Below, piece after piece: positions 1-8,769 of a stretch of 53,353 bases of DNA (within the stretch, counting starts at the first letter, position 1; the number at the start of each line of letters is the position of its first letter). A program made the position numbers and the translations under genes. The notes below the pieces were generated by a model that worked only from the letters and a program-made list of their open reading frames with translations, had not been told where the DNA came from and made no database searches. The stretch is from the NCBI GenBank assembly GCA_012524025.1, contig JAAYSC010000003.1, forward strand, positions 1-53,353. The letters are read 5' to 3'. The stretch is from Clostridiales bacterium (GTDB lineage: Bacteria > Bacillota > Clostridia > Oscillospirales > Acutalibacteraceae).

Positions 1-65
1 AATCATCTTGCATACACCTCAGTTCGTGTTTTTTCGCAAATTCATTGTACTGATTCTTTGTATGC

Positions 66-101
66 AAGGGAAGTGGTTCGCGCCATTTCCCTTTATTTTT
101 T
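66..101 (+). terminator. Rho-independent terminator of the gene upstream of the window
   Basis: An 11-bp stem (66-76 with 83-93, one G-U pair) closes a six-base loop and is followed by a T-rich run at 94-101. It should end a transcript entering from the left. Its left arm overlaps a second perfect 9-bp inverted repeat (7-15 with 60-68), so the two stems are mutually exclusive. No gene is seen in 1-182. Confidence 0.75.
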
Positions 102-137
102 GCCAATGATAATTTTACACTAAGAGAAGCGCTTTTC

Positions 138-166
138 TTGCAATAGCCTATTTGAGGTGATATAAT
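138..166 (+). promoter_or_regulatory. Promoter of the glycosyltransferase/radical SAM operon
   Basis: TTGCAA at 138-143, a 17-bp spacer and a perfect TATAAT at 161-166, with an extended TG one base upstream (158-159). Predicted transcription start is about 172-174, only about 10 bases before the ATG at 183, so the first gene would have a near-leaderless message. Confidence 0.75.
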
Positions 167-182
167 TTATATTCATGATAGT

Positions 183-974
183 ATGGGTGAATTATTGACA
201 CAAGGCTGTGATTTCTTGAAAAATAAACCTTACTCTCTTTCGGTGGTAATTACTGCGGTAAATGAAACTAAATCGTTAAAAGACAATGTTGATGTGCTCT
301 TAAAAACTTGTGACAAAAATGATTTGAAAGAAATAATTATTGTCCTATCTAAAAAGGCTTCCGGTGAATGTTTGGAAACCGTTAAAGATATTAAAAACTC
401 TTCTTCAACTGTCCCCCTTGTTTCATTCTTCCAGGAAGAGCCCGGTTTGGGGCGTGCAATTCACGAAGCCATGAAAAGGGCTACCGGCAGCCATGTGGTA
501 TATCTGACAGCTGACGGTGATACCGACCCATATCTGGTTGAAAACATGGTAAAGCTTTCAAAGAAAAATCCCCGTGCCGTAGTGCTTGCCTCTCGCTGGG
601 TCAAGGGCGGCGGTTTTGAAGGCTATGGTTTTTTCAATAGGCTCTTAAACCGAATCTTTAACCTTATCGTCCAGATTCTCTATCTGACTCGGCTCTCGGA
701 CCTTACCTACGCTTATAGATTAGCGCCTACCGACCTGAGCCTGTCTGTTAAATGGGATTCCGCTTCTTCATCAGTCGGGCTTGAAACCAATCTACGCATG
801 CTGAGGTTGGGCTATGAATTTATTGAATTACCGGCAGTTTGGCGGGTTAGGCAGGAAGGCAAGTCGAGCAATTCATTTTTAAATAAGTTAGGCTATTTAA
901 GATATGTGTTTTCGGTAAGATTTTCAAGCATAAAGTCAAATCTATCGACCAATGAAAGCGAGCAAGCTAAATGA
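183..974 (+). CDS. Family 2 glycosyltransferase (dolichyl-phosphate mannosyltransferase-like)
   Basis: 263-aa GT-A fold glycosyltransferase, predicted to transfer a nucleotide-activated sugar, probably to a lipid phosphate or glycan acceptor at the inner membrane face. The family N-terminus (SVVITAVNE) begins near residue 20 and the metal-binding DGD motif is at residues 111-113. A hydrophobic stretch at about 150-170 could touch the membrane, but there is no clear C-terminal membrane anchor. ATG 183 has no Shine-Dalgarno at normal spacing and lies just after a strong promoter, so translation may be near-leaderless; a later start is possible because the first 16 residues lie outside the fold. 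Its stop overlaps the next gene's ATG by four bases (ATGA), so it is coupled to the radical SAM array. As first gene of a cluster with nucleotide-heptose genes it is the likely transferase for the product sugar; donor and acceptor are unknown. Confidence 0.85.
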   Translation: MGELLTQGCDFLKNKPYSLSVVITAVNETKSLKDNVDVLLKTCDKNDLKEIIIVLSKKASGECLETVKDIKNSSSTVPLVSFFQEEPGLGRAIHEAMKRATGSHVVYLTADGDTDPYLVENMVKLSKKNPRAVVLASRWVKGGGFEGYGFFNRLLNRIFNLIVQILYLTRLSDLTYAYRLAPTDLSLSVKWDSASSSVGLETNLRMLRLGYEFIELPAVWRVRQEGKSSNSFLNKLGYLRYVFSVRFSSIKSNLSTNESEQAK

Positions 975-2896
975 GCAAAAAAAACATCTATATGATACAG
1001 CCAAACTATCTGTACGGCAATTCGGCTCATCTGCCCTATGCTGCCGCTACGGTCGCGGCCTATGCTTTTTCCGACCCACTCATAAGTAAAAACTATAAGC
1101 TTAAAAAAATTCAATTCTTGCGTGAAGAGCCGGATTTTTGTGCCCGAATGGCTGAAGATCCCTTTCTTGTCGGGTTTTCTGCCTATATGTGGAACTTTGA
1201 ATATAACTTAGTCTTGGCAGAGTGGTTTAAGAAGCACCATCCCAACTGCACCATTGTTTTTGGCGGTCATCAGGTTACACCCGATGGCAACTTGCTTAAA
1301 AAGCATCCCTTTATTGATATTTGGGTTCAAGGGGAAGGGGAAGAGCCCTTCAAAAATATATTGCTATCAAAGCTGGGGCTACTCACTTTAGAATCCGTTA
1401 ATAACATCAGCTTTCGTGACAATGAAGGTGGGGTCTTTTCAACCCCGACTGAATTTTACTCCGACTGTGACTACCCTTCCCCCTACCTTGAAGGATACTT
1501 TGATTCTTTCTTTGAGGACTATCCTCATTTGAGCTTTGAACTTATGTTGGAAACAAACAGAGGCTGCGCCTATAACTGCTCTTACTGCGACTGGGGCAAC
1601 CTAAGCTCAAAGATTCGAAAGTTTCCTCTTGAGCGTGTCTACGGCGAGCTTGACTGGGCCGCTAAACATAAATTGGAATTTGCCGGTTGCGCCGATGCTA
1701 ATTTTGGCATTCTGCCGCGTGACGAAGAAATTATAGACTACCTTATCAACTTAAGAAAAACGACAGGCTACCCGCAAAAATTCCAAGCCTCTTACGCTAA
1801 AAATAACAGCGAGCGAATCTTTAGAATCGGTAAAAAACTAAACGATAACAAGATGAATAAAGGGGTTACCCTGGCCTTTCAAACCCTTTCCCCCCTTGCT
1901 GCCCAAAATGTCCGTCGCACAAACATAAGCATGGACCATTACAGCAGTCTGTTACTTATGTACAACGAAGCAAAAATCCCGACCTATACCGAGCTGATTT
2001 TAGGTTTGCCGGGCGAGACCTTTGAGAGCTTTGCCCAAGGCTTAAATCAACTTATCAAGGCTGGTCAGCACCATTCGATTTATGTCCATAACTGCGAACT
2101 CTTACCGGGCTCTGTAATGGGCAGCAAAGAGTATATTGAAAAGTTTGAGATCGGTGCCAGCAGAATACCCCTGAACCTGCCTCATATGGCAGCCCCTTCC
2201 GACACCGAAATTCCCGAATTTTCTTATATCGTTACCAAAACTTATACCATGAGCCATGACATGTGGATTAAAACCAACCTGCTTTCAAATGTCGTGCAGT
2301 GTTTTCATCACATGAATCTTTTACAGTTTTTTTCTATCTATCTTTTCAACGAAAAGAATATCGACTATATCGATTTTTACAAGGCTCTTTTGGACTTTAT
2401 TGAAAATAATCCCACCACCGTGTGTGGAAGCGTGTTTTTGGACATAAAAAAACAGTTAGAAGGTATCTTGCAAGATAGGGGCAGTCTTCTTTTCTATGAT
2501 AATAATTTTGGGGACATTTCTTGGCCCTATGAAGAATATGCCTTTTTAAGGATTGTTCGGGAACTTGATAAGTTTTACAAAGATATCATACCCTTTTTGC
2601 ATACCTTTGAAATTGATCAAGATATCTTCGAGGATCTCATGACTTATCAGAGTAAAATAATCAAAACGCCCATACCCGGTGATTTTTCCTTCGAACTGAA
2701 ATATAATCTAAACGACTATTTCAGTGCCGTTTTCAGAGGCCTTGAGGCCAAGCTAATGCATGAACCCAATCTTGTGGAAATTACCGATGACAGATCTCAA
2801 AGTGACTGGGCCGACTATGCCCGCTACATAGTCTGGTACGGACGAAAAGACAGCAAAAACATTCATATTGACAATGCGAAAGTCAGAAAGATTTAG
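971..2896 (+). CDS. B12-binding-type radical SAM enzyme, paralog 1 of 5
   Basis: 641 aa. The N-terminal ~150 residues form a cobalamin-binding-like Rossmann domain (GGH at 98-100, GEGEE at 121-125) but lack the DxHxxG ligand motif, so cobalamin, if bound, would be base-off/His-off. The radical SAM core has C199, C203 and C206 (CxxxCxxC) for the [4Fe-4S] cluster, then ADANFG and the LGLPGE segment. A C-terminal ~250-residue region of unknown function ends in the family signature DYARYIVWYGRK. Class B radical SAM enzymes of this shape often methylate unactivated carbons, but BchE-type members do other chemistry, so the reaction is unknown. The start overlaps the glycosyltransferase stop (ATGA). 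Like its four neighbours it appears to be an intact, full-length tandem duplicate. The substrate is inferred to be a sugar or glycolipid from the cluster. Confidence 0.85.
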   Translation: MSKKNIYMIQPNYLYGNSAHLPYAAATVAAYAFSDPLISKNYKLKKIQFLREEPDFCARMAEDPFLVGFSAYMWNFEYNLVLAEWFKKHHPNCTIVFGGHQVTPDGNLLKKHPFIDIWVQGEGEEPFKNILLSKLGLLTLESVNNISFRDNEGGVFSTPTEFYSDCDYPSPYLEGYFDSFFEDYPHLSFELMLETNRGCAYNCSYCDWGNLSSKIRKFPLERVYGELDWAAKHKLEFAGCADANFGILPRDEEIIDYLINLRKTTGYPQKFQASYAKNNSERIFRIGKKLNDNKMNKGVTLAFQTLSPLAAQNVRRTNISMDHYSSLLLMYNEAKIPTYTELILGLPGETFESFAQGLNQLIKAGQHHSIYVHNCELLPGSVMGSKEYIEKFEIGASRIPLNLPHMAAPSDTEIPEFSYIVTKTYTMSHDMWIKTNLLSNVVQCFHHMNLLQFFSIYLFNEKNIDYIDFYKALLDFIENNPTTVCGSVFLDIKKQLEGILQDRGSLLFYDNNFGDISWPYEEYAFLRIVRELDKFYKDIIPFLHTFEIDQDIFEDLMTYQSKIIKTPIPGDFSFELKYNLNDYFSAVFRGLEAKLMHEPNLVEITDDRSQSDWADYARYIVWYGRKDSKNIHIDNAKVRKI

Positions 2897-2897
2897 T

Positions 2898-4817
2898 ATG
2901 CCTAAAAAAAATATTTATCTTGTACAAGTCGGCTTTGCTTTTGACCGTGCCCTTTATTTCCCCTGTGCGGTCGGGGCCTTGGTTGCATATGCCTTGGAAG
3001 ATGAGTCCATAAAAAACACCTATGAATTTAAGGACTTTATTTTCAGGCGGGAAGGTCTTGACAGCTTGCTTGATCGTTTACAAGAACCTTATTTGGTAGG
3101 TTTTTCAAGCTGTATTTGGAACCATGAATATAACAAGGCCCTGGCTCAGAGAATTAAAAAAGCCTTTCCCGACTGTATCATTCTTTTCGGCGGCCACAAT
3201 GTTCCGGCAGATGACAGTTTAATCTACCAAGAAGACTACATAGACATTTGTATGCACGGTGAGGGTGAAGAGCCCTTCAGCGAGCTGCTAAAGGCTCTGC
3301 CGGAAGATAGTCTTTCATCCGTTCCCAACATTACTTACAGAAAAGATGGGCAAATAAACAAAAACAAAAGATTAAACTTTGACAATATAGAAAATTATCC
3401 GTCATCCTACCTTTCCGGTGTTTTTGATAAGCTGATTGTCGAGAACCCGGACATAGAATTTTTAGCCGTATTAGAAAGCAACCGCGGTTGCCCCTTCAGC
3501 TGTTCTTATTGCGACTGGTGCGCCGGCAAGGCAGTGCGCTTCTTCCCCTTGGAAAGGGTTAAGGCCGAAATTGATTGGCTGGCTGAAAATAAAATAGAAT
3601 ACTGCTTTGGTGCCGACGCCAATTTTGGTATGTTTGAAAGGGATTTAGAAGTTGTCGACTATCTCTTGGAATCCAAAAGAAAAACCGGTTATCCAAAAGT
3701 TTTTAGGCCCTGTTATGCTAAAAACAGCGACGAGAGAGTTTTCGAAATCAGTAAAAAATTAAACAGCCTGGAAATGGACAAGGGGGCCACCCTGGCCTAT
3801 CAAACCTTAAGTGATGAAGCCCTAACCAATGTCCGCCGAAAAAACTTGACTATGGACAAATTTGCAAATCTTCTTTCCAAGTACAATGCGGCAGGCATCC
3901 CTTCTTATTCAGAGCTTATTTTAGGCCTACCCGGTGAGACCTATGAGAGTTTTTCCAAAGGAATTTGTGAGCTTTTGGAGGCAGGTCAACATAATTCTAT
4001 CAGCGTTTACCACTGTGAGGTTTTGGTCAATTCAGAGTTTGGCAGCCCCGACTACATAAAAAAACACGGCATTAAGGTTGCCCGTGTTCCCTTCAACCAT
4101 ATACACAGTGCAAATGTTAGGGAAGAGGTAAGAGAGTATTCTAACCTAGTTATCGCTACTAATACTATGAGTCATGAAATGTGGATCAAAGCCAATCTTT
4201 TTTCCGTTTGTGTCCAGTGTTTTCATAATTTAGGTCTTTTAAGAGTCTTTGCCATCTACCAATATTTTGAAAACTCCTTAAGCTATTACGATTTTTACAG
4301 CAAGTTGTTAGACTTTTTTCTGGCAAGCAAGGGCAGTTTGGTGGCCGATCTTTTAGAAAACTTTGCAAGAGCCTTGGAGGATACCGTCGCCGGTAAATGG
4401 ATGTATGAAAACCCCTTGTTGGGTGAAATCACCTGGTTTTTCGAAGAAGGTTTGTTTTTAGAAGTTATTATGAATTTTGAAAGCTTTTGGGAGGAGATTA
4501 TGCCTTTTCTAAAAAGCTTGAGTATAACAAAAAATCTTCTGGAAGAACTTTTGATCTACCAAAAAACTCTTATTAAACTTCCCTCTGAAAGTGATAAGGT
4601 AAAAAACTTCACCTATGATTTTGACTCTTTTTTAAGCTCTGCCTATAAAAATCAGGCAAGCCCTCTAAAGAGAAAAACCAATCGACTAAAAACAATTACA
4701 TCTTCAACACCCCAAACTCTCAAGGACTATGCCAAAGAATTGGTTTGGTACGGTCGAAGGAGGGGCTCAAGCTTAAGGCATCCCGCACGAAATGAAATGA
4801 AGGTAGAATACATATGA
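2898..4817 (+). CDS. B12-binding-type radical SAM enzyme, paralog 2 of 5
   Basis: 639 aa from ATG 2898, one base after the previous stop. An in-frame upstream ATG at 2868 would add ten residues and overlap paralog 1; it is disfavoured because all paralogs begin near the KKNIYLVQ motif. The cobalamin-type domain has VGFS followed by WN (W74), GGH at 98-100 and HGEGEE. Cluster cysteines are C198, C202 and C205, and an extra cysteine follows the CDW motif (CDWC), not seen in the other copies. Shared motifs follow in order: ADANFG, YAKN, LAYQTLS, VRRKN, LGLPGETYESF and C-terminal DYAKELVWYGRR. By eye this copy and paralog 3 look closest. Function as for paralog 1: a radical reaction on an unidentified, probably carbohydrate, substrate. 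Confidence 0.85.
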   Translation: MPKKNIYLVQVGFAFDRALYFPCAVGALVAYALEDESIKNTYEFKDFIFRREGLDSLLDRLQEPYLVGFSSCIWNHEYNKALAQRIKKAFPDCIILFGGHNVPADDSLIYQEDYIDICMHGEGEEPFSELLKALPEDSLSSVPNITYRKDGQINKNKRLNFDNIENYPSSYLSGVFDKLIVENPDIEFLAVLESNRGCPFSCSYCDWCAGKAVRFFPLERVKAEIDWLAENKIEYCFGADANFGMFERDLEVVDYLLESKRKTGYPKVFRPCYAKNSDERVFEISKKLNSLEMDKGATLAYQTLSDEALTNVRRKNLTMDKFANLLSKYNAAGIPSYSELILGLPGETYESFSKGICELLEAGQHNSISVYHCEVLVNSEFGSPDYIKKHGIKVARVPFNHIHSANVREEVREYSNLVIATNTMSHEMWIKANLFSVCVQCFHNLGLLRVFAIYQYFENSLSYYDFYSKLLDFFLASKGSLVADLLENFARALEDTVAGKWMYENPLLGEITWFFEEGLFLEVIMNFESFWEEIMPFLKSLSITKNLLEELLIYQKTLIKLPSESDKVKNFTYDFDSFLSSAYKNQASPLKRKTNRLKTITSSTPQTLKDYAKELVWYGRRRGSSLRHPARNEMKVEYI

Positions 4818-4827
4818 GGTCAGATCG

Positions 4828-6768
4828 TTGAACCAAGACCAAAATCAAAAGAAAAAAATATATTTCGTCCAAGCCGGAATGGCCTATGGCAAGGCACATT
4901 ATTTGCCTTATGCCACGGGTTGCATTGCGGCCTATGCTTTTCGTGACGAATTCATTAGATCCAGATATGATTTGGTTGATTTTCTATTTAAACATGAATC
5001 CCCCCAACTCTCTCTTGAAAAAATCATTGAGCCCTCAATCGTTTCCTTTTCCTCTTATGTATGGAATTTCGAGTACAACAAAGCTCTTGCAAGGGCTGTA
5101 AAGAAGAAGTATCCGGAATGTCGGATACTTTTCGGAGGACACAGCGTGCCCGACGATTCTTCTTTTTTAGACAAAAACCCATATGTAGACATACTATTTC
5201 ACGGCGAGGGCGAAGAAGCATTTCGGAAACTGTTAATCGCTTTAGAAAACAATTCCTCCCTGAGCAGCATTGAAAACATTTCCTTCAGATCTTCTTCCGG
5301 GCAAATTGTCAAAACATCAACCTTTACCGATTATGACCTTGAAGATTATCCTTCTCCCTATTTGGAAGGTCTTTTTGATAAGTATTTGTCAGCAGGTTCA
5401 AGTGACGAGTTTTTATATATTATCGAAACAAACAGGGGCTGCCCCTACGCTTGTGCCTACTGTGATTGGAGCCACTCAACCAAACTGCGCCTTTTTCCCA
5501 TGGAAAGGATTCTTGGCGAGCTAAATTGGCTGGCCCAAAATAAAGCCGAATATGTTTTTTGTGCAGATGCAAATTTTGGTATCATTGAGCGGGATTACGA
5601 AATTGCAAAAGGAGTGGTAAAAACCAGAAAAGCTAAAGGCTATCCCTTGGTTTTCAACGGTTGCTATGCCAAAAACAGCAATGACACCGTCTTTAAAATT
5701 TCAAAACTGTTTTATGAAAACAAGACCAACAAGGCCGCTACCTTGGCCTATCAATCCCTCAACAACCTTGCTTTAGATAATGTAAACCGCAAAAACTTTC
5801 CTCCCGAGGGCTTTTCGCAACTGCTTTACAGATATAATGAGGCCGGCATCCCCACCTATACCGAACTTATTTTAGGTTTGCCCGGTGAAACCTATGAAAG
5901 CTTCATCCAAGGGCTGTGTCAACTGATTGAGCTTGGTCAGCACACTAATTTAACCGTCTATCCCTGCCAAATTTACCCCAACACGCTTCTGGATAACCCG
6001 GTCTATGCCACAAAGCATGGAATTATCTCTGCCCGCATGCCCTTGAATCGTATTCGATTCAAGGCTCCGGCAGATGGCGAGGTCACCGAGTTTATAGAGC
6101 TCGTAGTGGCCACCGACACCATGTCTTTTGAAGAAATGACTCTGGCTCGTACCTTTAGCGTCTGCGTTATGTGCTTTCATCACATCGGACTTTTGCGTTT
6201 TTTCGCCATGTACTTAAGGCATGAACAGGCCCTTACCTACATGGATTTTTATAAGAAACTTCTTGACTTCATTTTTTCTGCCGAGGGTAGCTTGCTTAAG
6301 AACCTTTTTGAAAAAATCCACCTTGCACATACAGATATAAAATCAGGTGAATGGACCTATTTTGACCCTCGCTTTGGTGAAATCGGCTGGTACTATGAAG
6401 AAGGTGCCTTTTTAGAATTAGTCTATAGCTTTGAACGCTTCACTCAAGAAATCATACCTTTTCTGGACACTTTTAGAATTCCTCAAGGAATTTATAAGGA
6501 ATTGCTATCTTATCAGTTTAAAGCAATCCGACTACCGGATGTCAATGAAGTTGGGCTAAATTTAAGCTACAATTTTTATGATTATTTTCAAAATATACAG
6601 AACAATCGTTATCAGAAACTTCAAAAGCAAACAAACAGGTTGGAAATTAGTGTCCCGCTCAAGGTTGACGGTTGGGTAGACTATGCCCAAAGAGTCATGC
6701 TTTACGCCAAACGCCGCGGCGACACCATAATAACCAACAACAAAGAAAACTTAAAACTTTCACTGTAA
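4828..6768 (+). CDS. B12-binding-type radical SAM enzyme, paralog 3 of 5
   Basis: 646 aa from a TTG start at 4828, supported by GAGGT at 4816-4820. The Rossmann-like cobalamin domain shows SSYVWN (W79), GGH and HGEGEE. The radical SAM cysteines are C205, C209 and C212 (CPYACAYC), then CADANFG, YAKN, LAYQSL, LGLPGETYESF. The C-terminal signature is altered: DYAQRVMLYAKRR replaces the VWYGRR form of the other copies, so this copy may have diverged at whatever that element contacts. The middle of the C-terminal region (FGEIGWYYEEGAFLE) is well kept. It lies 10 bases after paralog 2 and 27 before paralog 4, so co-translation is likely. Confidence 0.84.
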   Translation: MNQDQNQKKKIYFVQAGMAYGKAHYLPYATGCIAAYAFRDEFIRSRYDLVDFLFKHESPQLSLEKIIEPSIVSFSSYVWNFEYNKALARAVKKKYPECRILFGGHSVPDDSSFLDKNPYVDILFHGEGEEAFRKLLIALENNSSLSSIENISFRSSSGQIVKTSTFTDYDLEDYPSPYLEGLFDKYLSAGSSDEFLYIIETNRGCPYACAYCDWSHSTKLRLFPMERILGELNWLAQNKAEYVFCADANFGIIERDYEIAKGVVKTRKAKGYPLVFNGCYAKNSNDTVFKISKLFYENKTNKAATLAYQSLNNLALDNVNRKNFPPEGFSQLLYRYNEAGIPTYTELILGLPGETYESFIQGLCQLIELGQHTNLTVYPCQIYPNTLLDNPVYATKHGIISARMPLNRIRFKAPADGEVTEFIELVVATDTMSFEEMTLARTFSVCVMCFHHIGLLRFFAMYLRHEQALTYMDFYKKLLDFIFSAEGSLLKNLFEKIHLAHTDIKSGEWTYFDPRFGEIGWYYEEGAFLELVYSFERFTQEIIPFLDTFRIPQGIYKELLSYQFKAIRLPDVNEVGLNLSYNFYDYFQNIQNNRYQKLQKQTNRLEISVPLKVDGWVDYAQRVMLYAKRRGDTIITNNKENLKLSL

Positions 6769-6795
6769 TAGTTTTAGATAAGGAGCCCTCGAGTA

Positions 6796-8733
6796 TTGAA
6801 AAAGAACATCTACTTGGTACAGGCAAACCCTGTCTACTCAGAAAACGACAAAACCGTTTACATCCCCTATGCAATAGGTTGCCTTGCAGCCTATGCCTGG
6901 GCGGATTCCACGATTTCCAAGGAGTATAATCTGGGGCCTTTTGTCTATACAAGGGCTGATATTGAGAAAACTTTGGCCGCTTGGCAAGACCCCTATTTGG
7001 TTGCCTTCTCTTGTAGCATTTGGAATATGGAATACAACAAAGCTTTCGCCAAGGCCATTAAGGCAAAGTTTCCCGATTGTCTGATACTTTTTGGCGGACA
7101 CCATGTGTCTCCCGACGAGTCGGATTTATTCAAATATAATTACATAGATTTTTTGGTTCACGGTGGTGGCGAAGAGGCTTTTAGGGAGATTCTTTTAGCT
7201 CTTTCAAGCGGCAATGATCTTTCAAGCATAGCAAACATTTCCTTTCGCAATTCTGAAAACCTCATCTTCACAAATGAAAAAATACTAACTAAAACCACTG
7301 ACTATCCCTCGCCTTACCTTGAGGGGTATTTTGATGAAATTTTGCAAGATGACATAAAATTTTCCGCGATTATAGAGACAAATCGCGGTTGCCCCAACAA
7401 GTGTGCTTTTTGTGATTGGGGAGTACTGCAAAAAAAAGTTTTCCTTTTCCCTTTGGATAAGATTTTCAAAGAGTTGGAGTGGGTTTCCAAGCACTCAATC
7501 GAATACATCTACTGTGCCGATGCCAACTTCGGGCTTTTTAAGCGTGATGAAGAAATAACCGATTATCTTGTTAAGCTAAAAAAAGACAGCGGTTATCCTC
7601 AGCGCTTTAGGGTTAATATTGCAAAAGATATTACCGACACCCTAAAGTCCATTATAGAAAAATTTCATGACAACGAGCTGGATAAGGCTCTGCCCCTTTC
7701 CTACCAAAGCCTATCACCCGCGGTCTTAAAAAATATCGGCCGCAAAAATATGGATCTTACCCACTTTGGGCAATTGATGGCCCTATATAACCGATTGGGA
7801 GTTTCAACTTCTTCGGAACTTATCTTGGGTTTACCGGGTGAAACATATAAAAGCTTTTGCCAAGGGGTTTGCAGTCTCTTAGAAAATGGGCAACATCGCT
7901 CAATAAGTGTTTACGCCTGTGAAGTTCTGCCAAACTCGGAGCTTGGTTCAAAATTATACCGCCAAGGATTTGCCATTGAATCGGTTAAAATACCCTTTTA
8001 TCAAATCCATTGTCAGATACCCGATGCCGAAAAAGAAATCTTGGAATATTCGGATATTGTTGTTTCCACTAACACCATGCCCCGAAATGATTGGGTAAAA
8101 TCCGCCCTTTTCTCCTTCTTCGTTCAGGCCCTGCATAATTTAGGTCTTGCCCGTTGCCCGGCCTTATACATGCGCCATGAATATGGAGTTTCTTATTATG
8201 ATTTTTACACATCCTTCCTTGCTTGGGCCGAAAAAAATGAAAACACCTTTATTAATGAAATTTATAAAAAAATAAAAACCTTAAGCCTGGGAATTGCCCG
8301 AGGCCAAAACGCTTGGGTTTTTACCGACCCGCGTTTCGGTAAATTAGCTTGGTGTTTGGAAGAGATCACTTTTTTGGAATTTGCCTTAAATTCAAAGGTT
8401 TTTTACAGTGAGTTATCATCTTTTGTCCGGGAAAAGTTCACTTGGGGCGAGGCTGAACAAAGCCTTCTGAAATTTCAAGAAAGCTTATTAAAGAAAAAAG
8501 ACAGGAATACCACGCCCATTTTGTCCGACTATAATTTTTTCGAATATTTTGAATCTATTTATAAGGCTGATCCTGTCCCCCTAAAAAAAGCTTCTTATCT
8601 TTTACACATTGATGACAAGAAAAGCTATCGTGACTGGGAAGAGTATGCGCGTGATATTGTATGGCTGGGTCGCCGGGAAGATTCCGCTCTTTTTTCAGGT
8701 AGCCGCTATAATCCCAAGCAGGCAACTCCTTAA
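6796..8733 (+). CDS. B12-binding-type radical SAM enzyme, paralog 4 of 5
   Basis: 645 aa from a TTG start at 6796, supported by AAGGAG at 6780-6785. The cobalamin-type domain carries CSIWN (W76) and GGH, but HGGGEE instead of HGEGEE. Cluster cysteines are C199, C203 and C206 (CPNKCAFC). After YCADANFG the YAKN motif of paralogs 1-3 is replaced by IAKD, and VRRKN by IGRKN, so residues after the cluster differ from copies 1-3. LGLPGETYKSF is present and the C-terminus ends with EEYARDIVWLGRR. These changes suggest a different substrate or step rather than loss of activity, because the cluster and core motifs are intact. Confidence 0.84.
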   Translation: MKKNIYLVQANPVYSENDKTVYIPYAIGCLAAYAWADSTISKEYNLGPFVYTRADIEKTLAAWQDPYLVAFSCSIWNMEYNKAFAKAIKAKFPDCLILFGGHHVSPDESDLFKYNYIDFLVHGGGEEAFREILLALSSGNDLSSIANISFRNSENLIFTNEKILTKTTDYPSPYLEGYFDEILQDDIKFSAIIETNRGCPNKCAFCDWGVLQKKVFLFPLDKIFKELEWVSKHSIEYIYCADANFGLFKRDEEITDYLVKLKKDSGYPQRFRVNIAKDITDTLKSIIEKFHDNELDKALPLSYQSLSPAVLKNIGRKNMDLTHFGQLMALYNRLGVSTSSELILGLPGETYKSFCQGVCSLLENGQHRSISVYACEVLPNSELGSKLYRQGFAIESVKIPFYQIHCQIPDAEKEILEYSDIVVSTNTMPRNDWVKSALFSFFVQALHNLGLARCPALYMRHEYGVSYYDFYTSFLAWAEKNENTFINEIYKKIKTLSLGIARGQNAWVFTDPRFGKLAWCLEEITFLEFALNSKVFYSELSSFVREKFTWGEAEQSLLKFQESLLKKKDRNTTPILSDYNFFEYFESIYKADPVPLKKASYLLHIDDKKSYRDWEEYARDIVWLGRREDSALFSGSRYNPKQATP

Positions 8734-8769
8734 AAAGTTGCCTTGCCTTTAGGTGAAAGGGAAATACTT

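Noticed and set aside
2868-2897. Upstream in-frame ATG as start of radical SAM paralog 2
   Set aside because: It would overlap paralog 1 by 29 bases and add ten residues absent from the paralog family; ATG 2898 aligns with the common N-terminus.
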